From NCBI GenBank assembly GCA_937951895.1, contig CALFER010000049.1, positions 1 through 26,999 of the forward strand: 26,999 nt of DNA. Reading direction: 5' to 3'. The stretch is from an uncultured bacterium (GTDB lineage: Bacteria > CSSED10-310 > CALFER01). The number at the start of each line of letters is the position of its first letter. Within the stretch, counting starts at the first letter, position 1. The notes below the pieces were generated by a model. That model had not been told where the DNA came from. It saw only the letters and a list, made by a program, of their open reading frames with translations, and did not search any database. Positions 16,081-23,808 of the stretch are shown here, piece by piece. The translations under genes were made by a program, and so were the position numbers.

Positions 16081-17949
16081 ATGAGCATGATGACCCTACG
16101 CAGATCTCGCGCAAAAGAACCAGCTTGCACACCAGTAACCGCGACACTGACCGACATCGTCATGATCGTGTGCCTGTCCGCCCCTGCATACATCTCTCTC
16201 GGACAATCCGGTTTCTTCTGGTCCCATGAAGAAGCTCAATACCTGTGGCGACTGACGGAATTCCATTTCAACGCCATGAATGGTGATTTCTTCTCACGCT
16301 GGTTTCCGCACTTCGCTCTGGGGCTGGGACTCCCCGTTCTGGAATTCTTCCCCTCCTTTTTCCTTACGATTGCCGAGTTGTTCCGCATGTCCGGACTGGG
16401 GTTCATCCAGTCCACGAAATCCGCCATAATCATGTTCGGCGCCATCGGCGTCCTGTTCACCTACCTGCTGCTCCGACGATTAGCCAATCGATGGGCAGGG
16501 ATTCTCAGCGCGACACTCTTCGCCTACTCCCCCTACCGTCTTGTCAATCTGTACGTCAGAGGAGATCTCAATGAGTTCGCCTCGATGAATCTGTTCCCCA
16601 TGAACCTGTATCTGATTGTATGCCTGATCGAAGCAGAGAACAGGCATATCCGGATTGCAATCACCGGCTTCCTTGCTCTCTCGATCACTGCATCGATCAC
16701 GACGCACTTCCCCTCCTGCGTAATCCAATTACCCTTCTTCATGCTCTTCATATTCGGCATGATTCTCCCCGGCCCGGATCGTTCGGCGAAATTCACGGCA
16801 TCCGTTTCTGCAGTCCTGGCCGCTCTCGCACTGTCCTCCGCCGTCTGGCTGAACGCTCTTCTGAACCTGAAACTCGTTCTGATGGAGAAAATGACTCAGG
16901 GATTCGCTCATTTCCCCGACCACTTCATCCATCCCCTCCAATGGTTTTCGTTTTACTGGAATTACGGCGCAAGTGTGAGGGGTTCCGGTGACGCGATCTC
17001 GTTTCAGTTGGGAAATCTCGGATTCGCCATCATCATCTTGAGTCTGATCGCGGTTCCGTTCCTGCATCCTCGGATCAACCGAAAGGCAGTCTTCATTTTT
17101 CTTGTTCTGACACTTCTGTCGATGGCCTTCACAACTGCACTTTCCGAACCTCTGTGGCGCAGACTGACCATCCTCCAGAAACTGCAATTCCCCTACCGGT
17201 TTCTCCAAATCCCCGCATTCTGTGTTCCAGCACTGGCCGGTCTCCTGGCAGGCCCCATGTGCATACTCGATTCGCGATGGCCCCGACGGATACTGCCCTT
17301 CCTCGTCGTGCTCGTCCCAATCGCGTCCATCCACATGTGCCGACCCGTCCGCTTTCTTGAATTGACCGAACAGGACATTACCGTTGAGACCGTCAGTCGG
17401 ATCAGAAACACCCATGCGACAGGTGAGTTCATTCCCAGAACCGCGCTTGGCAAGTTCCCACCGCCCAAACCCTTCGACGGAAAACTGGAAAAAATCCCCA
17501 AAGAGGGATATTCACGGGAAGAGACCGAGAAACGGCTGGTGATGATGATCGACCGGCAGGTCCGGCCCGATCGATGGGAACAGGATTCGGTTCCCGTCGG
17601 AGCAATCGATGTGCGCCCGGCTTCACTGGATGTTCTGGATGGTCAGATCAGGATCACAAGAACGGCCGGTCCTCCACACGGGAGGAGTTACACCATTGTC
17701 GCTCAGAAGGATTCAGTCCTTCGTTACAATCAATTCCATTTCGATGGCTGGAAGCTTTCGATCGATGGAAAACCCGGTGGGATTGCCGCGGATCAGGCAA
17801 CCGGGTTGATCACGTTCGGTATACCGTCAGGAAAACACGATATCCTGTTGCACTACGACAACCTCCCATCTTCACATGTTCTCAGTATCGTCGCTCTGAT
17901 CACCGTCGCGCTGTACTGTATCGTTCTGATCCGAGGATTCGGCTCGTGA
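16081..17949 (+). CDS. YfhO/PTPS-related polytopic membrane protein, possible GT-C enzyme
   Basis: This 622-residue protein has many membrane helices in its first two thirds and a soluble, probably extracytoplasmic C-terminal part (about 415-590), ending with one more helix. The first loop (about 46-95) holds an acidic SHEEAQYLWR stretch followed by RWFPHFALGLGLPVLEFFP, and YSPYRLVNLYVRGDLNE (149-165) follows; this pattern is seen in the 6-pyruvoyl-tetrahydropterin synthase-related membrane family. The tail motif FDGWKLSIDGKPGG resembles the YfhO C-terminal domain, whose members glycosylate lipoteichoic acid or similar surface polymers. Function here is inferred. The ATG at 16081 has no clear Shine-Dalgarno site, and nearby ATGs at 16087 and 16090 are possible. 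A TAAAAT -10-like box lies at 16033-16038. It heads the five-gene overlapping operon; its stop overlaps the next gene's GTG. Confidence 0.75.
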   Translation: MSMMTLRRSRAKEPACTPVTATLTDIVMIVCLSAPAYISLGQSGFFWSHEEAQYLWRLTEFHFNAMNGDFFSRWFPHFALGLGLPVLEFFPSFFLTIAELFRMSGLGFIQSTKSAIIMFGAIGVLFTYLLLRRLANRWAGILSATLFAYSPYRLVNLYVRGDLNEFASMNLFPMNLYLIVCLIEAENRHIRIAITGFLALSITASITTHFPSCVIQLPFFMLFIFGMILPGPDRSAKFTASVSAVLAALALSSAVWLNALLNLKLVLMEKMTQGFAHFPDHFIHPLQWFSFYWNYGASVRGSGDAISFQLGNLGFAIIILSLIAVPFLHPRINRKAVFIFLVLTLLSMAFTTALSEPLWRRLTILQKLQFPYRFLQIPAFCVPALAGLLAGPMCILDSRWPRRILPFLVVLVPIASIHMCRPVRFLELTEQDITVETVSRIRNTHATGEFIPRTALGKFPPPKPFDGKLEKIPKEGYSREETEKRLVMMIDRQVRPDRWEQDSVPVGAIDVRPASLDVLDGQIRITRTAGPPHGRSYTIVAQKDSVLRYNQFHFDGWKLSIDGKPGGIAADQATGLITFGIPSGKHDILLHYDNLPSSHVLSIVALITVALYCIVLIRGFGS

Positions 17950-19463
17950 CCTTCGTGAATCTGCTGTCACGCTTTTCTATCCTATTGTATTGTGCGCAGG
18001 GACTGATTTACGTTTTCAATGGCACAATCCATCTCGATGAAGCATCCTATCTGTACGCTTCGCGATCCGTCTATCACGGTGCGCTGCCGTATCGGGATTT
18101 CTTCTACCTTCAACCTCCCTTGCACCCTTACATCTACGGTGTGTTTCAAACCATCCACCCCGGCATCCTGACAGGACGCCTGACATCGTTCCTTTTCGGA
18201 TTCCTGACCCTCTTTCTGTGCGCCTCGATCGCAGCCCGTCTCGGAGGCCGAACCGCTCGTTCTCTTACCGTCTTCCTGATGGCCGTTCATCCGTTTCAGA
18301 TATATTTCCACTCGATCACCCGCCTCTACGCACTGAGCGGTTTCTGGATCGCATTGGGACTGCTGTTTCTGATTCTCGACAGGCGCCCCGGTCTGCTGTA
18401 CGGATCGTTATCCCTGATCGGTCTCGCCGTCGCCGTCGGAACACGATTGACTCTCGCGCCAATCCTGGTTGTGGCGGGTCTTTATCTTCTCGTGCGAGCC
18501 ACCTCCCATTCGGTGCGCGTGATCGCGGCCCTCGCATCCGCGCTGACACTCGGATCCGTATTTTACCCTTTCATACAATCGGCAGGACTCGAACGACTTC
18601 TCTTCAATCTCCTCGGAATGAACCTGAGTCTCCATTCCCGAAATCCACTGGCCAGCATGGTGCAAAAACTGCATGCCACATCGCAGTTCTGCGAGTATTA
18701 TTTTCTCCTCACTTTGCTGCTCATTCCACCCATCGTTCTCTGGATCCGAGCCTTCCGTCTCACACCACTCAAACCGCAGGTCGACCGCCTGTTGTCTCCC
18801 GAAGGCATTCTCTGGGCTGTCTTCATCACGCAATGGACCATCCACCTATCGGCAAAGATATATCAGGTATCCTATCAAACCCCGATCATGCCGATCGGAT
18901 TCATTCTCGCAGGCCTGTCCTGGGAGCGCCTGCAACGCACACTCCCGATCAGCCAAAAAAGATTGCTCGCTCTGCTTCTTGTGAGCGGAGGACTGCTGTC
19001 GATCGGTGCCTACGGTCGAACCTCGATCGGACTTGTCGATGGGAAACCGGTGCGGGCAGCACTGGAGGAGCAGGTCCGCTTTCTTTCAAGCCTGACTCCG
19101 CCGGATAGCGAAGTGTTCTCCGCCGATTCGTCACTCGTTCCGTATGAAGCCGGAATGCACGTTCTCAAAGGCATGTCGGGATCGGATCTGTTCCCGGATT
19201 GGTCGGATGATCGGTGCCGACATTTCAATGTTCTGAATTTCAACATCATGAGACACTATATCACCCGGCAAACCGCCGATATCGTGATCTACGGTGATCG
19301 CTCATTCACCCTTTCCCTGCCCTACCTCGAACCGATTCCTGATTCCGTGCGATCCGAGTTTGTCGCGACGATTGAACGATATTACGAACGAGTCGGAGAT
19401 TTCCCGAATCTATTCATTCCGGGGTCACGCACATACTACCTGAAAAGGAAGGATATTGAATGA
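17946..19463 (+). CDS. GT39-type integral membrane glycosyltransferase
   Basis: This 505-residue multi-pass protein is a GT-C enzyme of the PMT_2/GT39 type. The acidic LDEASYLYA motif (30-38), followed by GALPYRDFFYLQPPLHPYIY (45-64), is the diagnostic first loop, with D31/E32 and D51 as likely catalytic or lipid-sugar-binding residues. It should use a polyprenyl-phosphate-linked sugar on the outer face of the membrane. I chose the GTG at 17946, which overlaps the upstream stop in a GTGA arrangement and has a GAGGA site in range, giving MTFVNLLSRF. A longer frame from 17574 would run through the previous gene. The stop overlaps the next gene's ATG. The acceptor is unknown. Confidence 0.88.
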   Translation: MTFVNLLSRFSILLYCAQGLIYVFNGTIHLDEASYLYASRSVYHGALPYRDFFYLQPPLHPYIYGVFQTIHPGILTGRLTSFLFGFLTLFLCASIAARLGGRTARSLTVFLMAVHPFQIYFHSITRLYALSGFWIALGLLFLILDRRPGLLYGSLSLIGLAVAVGTRLTLAPILVVAGLYLLVRATSHSVRVIAALASALTLGSVFYPFIQSAGLERLLFNLLGMNLSLHSRNPLASMVQKLHATSQFCEYYFLLTLLLIPPIVLWIRAFRLTPLKPQVDRLLSPEGILWAVFITQWTIHLSAKIYQVSYQTPIMPIGFILAGLSWERLQRTLPISQKRLLALLLVSGGLLSIGAYGRTSIGLVDGKPVRAALEEQVRFLSSLTPPDSEVFSADSSLVPYEAGMHVLKGMSGSDLFPDWSDDRCRHFNVLNFNIMRHYITRQTADIVIYGDRSFTLSLPYLEPIPDSVRSEFVATIERYYERVGDFPNLFIPGSRTYYLKRKDIE

Positions 19464-21067
19464 AGAAGGGGATTGGTGTGCTCGCTGTCGGTTGTATCCT
19501 AACGGCCGTCACCTTTCTCTGGTTCAACCGCGACCGGAATCAACAGGATCCACCTCTCTTGATCTTCGGCATCGATGCCGCGGGGTGGGATGCCGTGGAC
19601 AGGATGCTCGCATCAGGATCGATGCCCAATCTGTCCACCGCCGTTCGGCAGGGAGTGTCCGCGCGACTGGAAACGTTGAAACCGACCGTCTCCGTGATGC
19701 TCTGGACGTCCATGGTCACAGGGCTTCTTCCCGAAAGGCATGGAATCTCGAATTGGCTCGCTGCAAACGAAGACGGCGCCGGACAACTGGCCATCACCTC
19801 GGATTTCCGATCAGCACATGCGCTCTGGAATCTGAATTCGCATCACCGTTATCTGTTCCTGAACTGGTGGGCATCCTGGCCGGCCGAACCGATCAACGGG
19901 ATCATGGTATCGAATCGAGCTCATTTCAATGGCGTCAACCAGGCCATCAGTCCGGAGACGGAACGGCCCATGCTGGATTCCGCCCGACGGATCGGCAAGC
20001 TGGATCTGGAGACCGAGTTATCGGCGCTGAATCCCGAGAAAACCCGAATCGCACTCTCGGACTTTGTATTCAATAAACTCCAGACGGATCGTTTTTATCT
20101 CGATCTTGCCGATGCGATTCTGGCCAGAGGAGACACCACGGTCGCAGGAGTATTCGTCCGCGGAATCGATATCCTTGAACACGAATTTCTTCAGGATATT
20201 GTCCCCTTCCCCAATGCCCCGGATCTCCCGCAGGAATCCCACGGCATCGTTCGTGCGTATTACGCCTACCTCGACGGTTGGATCGGCACACTGCTCAATC
20301 GCCTGGGACCGGATGCCCGGCTGTGTGTCGTATCGGATCATGGTATGGAACCCATGATCGAACGCCCTCCCTACATCGAAGGGTTGCGGTTGGATGATCT
20401 ATTGGCATTTGCCGGATTGATCGGCCGCACATCCGAGGGATTGCCGGATCTCCGATCAGCACCGCTTCAGGACAACAAAAAACACAGTGTCGGATTGACA
20501 CGAGGCATTCAGATCCATCCGGATCGACTCTCACGGAATCAGAATTCGGATCCCATCGATGCGTTCATCGCGGAATTGGCCGACGTAAAACTCGATGGGA
20601 AACCTTTTTTTTCGACAATCGAACGCAGGCAATCACCGGATGAGCAGATCCTGGTCACGATGGAATCCGTCGCGCGTCCGGATTCGGATATCACGGTCCA
20701 CGGTCGTTCCATCGCACTCAACAAACTGGTCTCGATGATTATTCACCCTTCGGCTGGACAGCACTGGAACGCGCCGAAGGGAATATTCATCGCCAGCGGT
20801 CAGGGAATCCGGAACCAGACGGAGCGACAGGAGATCAGACTGATCGATGTCATGCCCACGATCGTTCGATGGATGAACCTTCCTCTGGCCAAAGACCTCG
20901 ATGGCACGGTTCAGCATTCATTTTTCACCGAGGAATTTGTTCGGATGAACCCTGCACATGAGGTTCCTTCATATGGGGAGTATCGGCCCGAAGGACGTCG
21001 GACGGGCCCGCAGGAGATCGATCATGCAATCAGGGACGAACTGAAGAGCCTGGGATACATCCAGTGA
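19460..21067 (+). CDS. alkaline phosphatase-superfamily phosphodiesterase/phosphotransferase-like protein
   Basis: This 535-residue protein starts with a membrane anchor or signal segment (4-22) and then an alkaline phosphatase-superfamily catalytic domain of the type I phosphodiesterase/nucleotide pyrophosphatase branch. Metal-site residues are readable: D39 in GIDAAGWD, likely nucleophile S78 in PTVSVMLWTSMVTG, D237 and H241 in GIDILEHEF, D293/H294 in VSDHGM, and H435 in AGQHWN. The set is complete, so it is probably active. Family members hydrolyse phosphodiesters or transfer phospho-groups to lipids or glycans; the substrate is unknown. The N-terminal segment puts the catalytic domain outside the cytoplasm, beside the membrane glycosyltransferases encoded around it. 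The ATG at 19460 overlaps the upstream stop (ATGA) after an AAGGAAGG site. Confidence 0.88.
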   Translation: MKKGIGVLAVGCILTAVTFLWFNRDRNQQDPPLLIFGIDAAGWDAVDRMLASGSMPNLSTAVRQGVSARLETLKPTVSVMLWTSMVTGLLPERHGISNWLAANEDGAGQLAITSDFRSAHALWNLNSHHRYLFLNWWASWPAEPINGIMVSNRAHFNGVNQAISPETERPMLDSARRIGKLDLETELSALNPEKTRIALSDFVFNKLQTDRFYLDLADAILARGDTTVAGVFVRGIDILEHEFLQDIVPFPNAPDLPQESHGIVRAYYAYLDGWIGTLLNRLGPDARLCVVSDHGMEPMIERPPYIEGLRLDDLLAFAGLIGRTSEGLPDLRSAPLQDNKKHSVGLTRGIQIHPDRLSRNQNSDPIDAFIAELADVKLDGKPFFSTIERRQSPDEQILVTMESVARPDSDITVHGRSIALNKLVSMIIHPSAGQHWNAPKGIFIASGQGIRNQTERQEIRLIDVMPTIVRWMNLPLAKDLDGTVQHSFFTEEFVRMNPAHEVPSYGEYRPEGRRTGPQEIDHAIRDELKSLGYIQ

Positions 21068-21870
21068 CCGGCGTGTCGGTAAGAGTTTTATGCGGTGCGA
21101 TACCGATCGTCTTTTCGCTGTTAAGTGCTCATTGCCTGGGTTCGCCGGAGAGCGATCGCCTCCAGATGCTCGAACTGGTCAATACGGCGCGGAAGAGCGC
21201 CTCTCTGAGTGAATTGACGTTGTCCGAGGATCTGAATCGGATCGCCCAGGACCATTGCCGTCAACTGGTCCGGTTCAATGTCACCACCCATGACGACCCA
21301 GAAACAGGCCAGACGCTGACGGATCGGATCGAGCAATCGCCTATCCTTGCCGCCGTCGCGTCGGAAAACATCGGCACAGGGAAATCAATCCGGAAGATTC
21401 ATGAGAAGCTTTTAAAAAGCCCCAAACATCTCGAAAACATCATGGATCCCGAAATCACGCATTGCGGATTCGGAATCGCATCCAGGAACGATCATCTCTT
21501 CATCGTGCAGGATTTCGCCCGTATCATTCCCGCATCGACACCAATGGAGATAATCGAATTCCTGAAACACCAGATCAACTCGACCCGAACGGCGAACCAT
21601 CTCCAGATTCTGATCGAGGATCCGATTCTCAGGAAACTGGCGCACGATCACACGGAACGAATGATTGAAGAGGATCGCCTGTTTTTTCCATCTCTGGGTT
21701 CGGATGCCTCGCGCAAGGTGTATTGCGTCACAACTCCGGAAATCTCAAACACCGTGTTTGACTTCAATATCTATGCGCGGCATTTTGTAAAAATGGGGAT
21801 TTATTTCAGACAAGCCAAAACGGTGAACCAACCGATGGGGATCTGGTGGGGAGTCGTCCTTTTTGAATAA
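21064..21870 (+). CDS. secreted CAP-domain protein with a second, degenerate CAP-like half
   Basis: This 268-residue protein has a hydrophobic signal segment (about 7-24) and a bacterial CAP (SCP/PR-1) domain at about 32-155: VNTAR (39-43), AQDHCRQLVRFNVTTHD (61-77), ENIG (101-104), KSPKHLENIMDP (118-129), and an LFIVQDFA end strand. H76 and H122 could be the metal-binding pair of the CAP cleft. Residues about 161-268 repeat the pattern (INSTRTANHL, LRKLAHDHTERMIEEDRLFF, and a final GIWWGVVLF strand) but lack the ENIG and SPKH parts, so they look like a second, decayed CAP copy. CAP proteins have no single function in bacteria. The GTG at 21064 overlaps the upstream stop (GTGA). Confidence 0.8.
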   Translation: MTGVSVRVLCGAIPIVFSLLSAHCLGSPESDRLQMLELVNTARKSASLSELTLSEDLNRIAQDHCRQLVRFNVTTHDDPETGQTLTDRIEQSPILAAVASENIGTGKSIRKIHEKLLKSPKHLENIMDPEITHCGFGIASRNDHLFIVQDFARIIPASTPMEIIEFLKHQINSTRTANHLQILIEDPILRKLAHDHTERMIEEDRLFFPSLGSDASRKVYCVTTPEISNTVFDFNIYARHFVKMGIYFRQAKTVNQPMGIWWGVVLFE

Positions 21871-23446
21871 TCAATCGTCCATGCAGTTCGCGACGCACAA
21901 GGTCCGGATCATGTGCGTACTGGTCCTTCTCTTTTCGGCGGGATTACGCCTCCACAATCTTTCGTCAAACCCCTCCGGATTCTTTCCCGATGAGGCATCG
22001 ACGGGGTACGACGCCTGGAGTCTGATCCGAAACGGAGGGGATCAGCACGGAGAACGATGGCCCTTCTTCTTCAAATCGTTCGCGGACGACATCGAGGGAA
22101 CCTACCGGTATCTGACACTGCTGTCGATTCTCTTCCTTGGCCCTTCTGTTCTCGCCGTCCGGCTTCCAATCGCACTCTTCGGAATCTTCACCGTCCTGAT
22201 CCTGGTACACATCTCAAAACACGATACGAATCGCTGGGCAGTCATACTCTCCGCGCTGATCGCCGGATTTTTACCATGGCATCTGCCGTACTGTCGAACC
22301 GGACAGCGAATCATGCTGCTGCCTTTTGCACTGGCACTCTGGTATTGGATTCGATGTCGGGCGCACGATCGGAATGACCGCAGGTTGCTTCTGCTGTCCT
22401 GGTTCGTCCTGGGACTTTCAGTCTATACCTATGTCGCCGCACGAGTTGTCATCCCGATGCTCGCCGCATTCGTCTGGATTATCGACCTGATTCGATACCG
22501 CACCATCCGGCTCTCTGCGACTCATGCCTTCATTTTCTGCCTGGCCTTGCTTCCCTTCGTTTATCATGCCATGTCGGATCCCGAGCTCTTCACGCTTCGG
22601 TTCAGACAGGTTTCTGCCATGAATTCGTCCGCATCGATCGGGCAGAATGCCCGGACAATCGTCAACAACTACATGCTGCATTTTTCACCCGGTTTTCTGT
22701 TTCTGGCCGGGGATGCCAATCTGAGACACCATCAAGCGGGATTCGGCCAGTTGTTCAAAATTCAGGCACTCCTGGTCCCGCTCGGATTCATCATGATGTG
22801 GAAGGAACGGAATCATCACCGAATTCCGCTTCTGATTCTCCTGTTCATCGCACCGATTCCCGCGGCTCTGTCCGGTGAAGGGAATCCGCATGCATTGCGT
22901 TCCGTCGCTATGATGATCCCGCTGACGCTGTTCTCCGTAGACGGTTTCAGATTGATTGCACTCATGAAATGGAAGCGGATCATCACACCGCTTTCGGTGA
23001 TGGTCATTCTGACTGTTATGGCAGAGTCGATTGAGGTGGCATTCGATCTGACGATGAGATACCCGGTTTACTCCGCTGTTGCCTGGGAGTATGGCACTCG
23101 AGAAGCGGTTCGCTCAGCTTTGCCGGATGCCGCCCAATACGATGAAATCTGGATCACCTCACGTGCAATCGGAGCCGATGTTCTCATCGCATACGATCTC
23201 GGTTACCCGCCTGAAGTGTTCCAGAAAAACCGCCTGTTGAACTCAAAGCTGAGATGGAGCTGGAGTGCTCCGATCCAGAGCGTCTATATGGAGGATTCAC
23301 CTAAAAAGCGTCTGTTTATCGTGCGTCCGGGTGAAATCCCCGGTTCATCAGTCCTGCCGCCGATCCTGTACCCCGCCGACACGGCAGAAGCGTTCCGCTT
23401 CATCCCCGGGAGACGCATTGACTCCGCAACGGTCTCATCGAGGTAA
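21863..23446 (+). CDS. GT39-type integral membrane glycosyltransferase
   Basis: This 527-residue multi-pass protein has a GT-C architecture. After the first helix (about 15-30) comes the acidic motif FFPDEASTGYDAWSLI (40-55), where D43, E44 and D50 fit the catalytic loop of PMT_2/GT39/ArnT-like enzymes. About ten hydrophobic segments follow, then a soluble C-terminal stretch from about residue 400. It should transfer a sugar from a polyprenyl-phosphate donor on the outer face of the membrane. I use the TTG at 21863, which has GGGGAG about 9 nt upstream and overlaps the CAP gene by 8 nt. An ATG at 21881 is the alternative, but has no Shine-Dalgarno site. It is the last gene of the operon, and its stop is 4 nt from the convergent stop of the gene at 23451. 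Confidence 0.86.
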   Translation: MNNQSSMQFATHKVRIMCVLVLLFSAGLRLHNLSSNPSGFFPDEASTGYDAWSLIRNGGDQHGERWPFFFKSFADDIEGTYRYLTLLSILFLGPSVLAVRLPIALFGIFTVLILVHISKHDTNRWAVILSALIAGFLPWHLPYCRTGQRIMLLPFALALWYWIRCRAHDRNDRRLLLLSWFVLGLSVYTYVAARVVIPMLAAFVWIIDLIRYRTIRLSATHAFIFCLALLPFVYHAMSDPELFTLRFRQVSAMNSSASIGQNARTIVNNYMLHFSPGFLFLAGDANLRHHQAGFGQLFKIQALLVPLGFIMMWKERNHHRIPLLILLFIAPIPAALSGEGNPHALRSVAMMIPLTLFSVDGFRLIALMKWKRIITPLSVMVILTVMAESIEVAFDLTMRYPVYSAVAWEYGTREAVRSALPDAAQYDEIWITSRAIGADVLIAYDLGYPPEVFQKNRLLNSKLRWSWSAPIQSVYMEDSPKKRLFIVRPGEIPGSSVLPPILYPADTAEAFRFIPGRRIDSATVSSR

Positions 23447-23450
23447 CCTG

Positions 23451-23789
23451 TCAGTCGACGCCGGGCGCACTGGTCTCACCGATTAAAATCCCTGTGATCA
23501 CCTCACGAAAAGAACGTTTGGGAACAATTGTAGCCCCGATGGTCCATAGACCTTTGCGGACTTCATTGATCGTCTTTTCATGAATCTCCCGCATGATTTC
23601 CTCGATTGCGGTATTCATGCATTCCGCGCCAAGGATGTCCTTGTAAAAAATCTGTTTGCGGTGCACGATCGCACCTCCGCTCCGGTAGATGATCGTGTCG
23701 ATTCGACCTGCTTTGACACCCCGATCTTCGGTCTGGATGTGGAAAACGATATCGTTGTAGCTGACTTCAGAGTTAAACCCCGTGATCAT
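23451..23789 (-). CDS. small conserved hypothetical protein
   Basis: This 112-residue protein begins MITGFNSEVSYNDIVFHIQTEDRG and continues with an IIYRSGG strand, a lysine-rich IVHRKQIFYKDIL, and a helix at about 55-80. I recall similar short proteins with an FNTEV...YHVQTED opening from several anaerobic or soil lineages, always without a known function, but I cannot name a family with certainty. It has no signal peptide or membrane segment, so it is probably cytoplasmic. The ATG at 23789 follows a GAGGGAG site and lies 19 nt after the LysM lipoprotein stop, so the two genes are likely one transcript. Confidence 0.75.
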   Translation of the reverse strand: MITGFNSEVSYNDIVFHIQTEDRGVKAGRIDTIIYRSGGAIVHRKQIFYKDILGAECMNTAIEEIMREIHEKTINEVRKGLWTIGATIVPKRSFREVITGILIGETSAPGVD

Positions 23790-23808
23790 AAGTCTTCGCT
23801 CCCTCGGA

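Noticed and set aside
16055..16083. A TTGACT box read as a promoter for the gene at 16081.
   Set aside because: A -10 box at normal spacing would fall on the start codon itself.
16729..17415. A 228-residue minus-strand frame, and similar long frames at 18218-19108 (+) and 19456-20076 (+).
   Set aside because: They are in other frames of well-supported membrane-protein and phosphodiesterase genes, rich in Arg, Ser and Gln, and without domains.
17574..17945. An N-terminal extension of the GT39 gene at 17946.
   Set aside because: It overlaps the end of the preceding gene in another frame. The GTGA junction and the membrane-helix start fit 17946.
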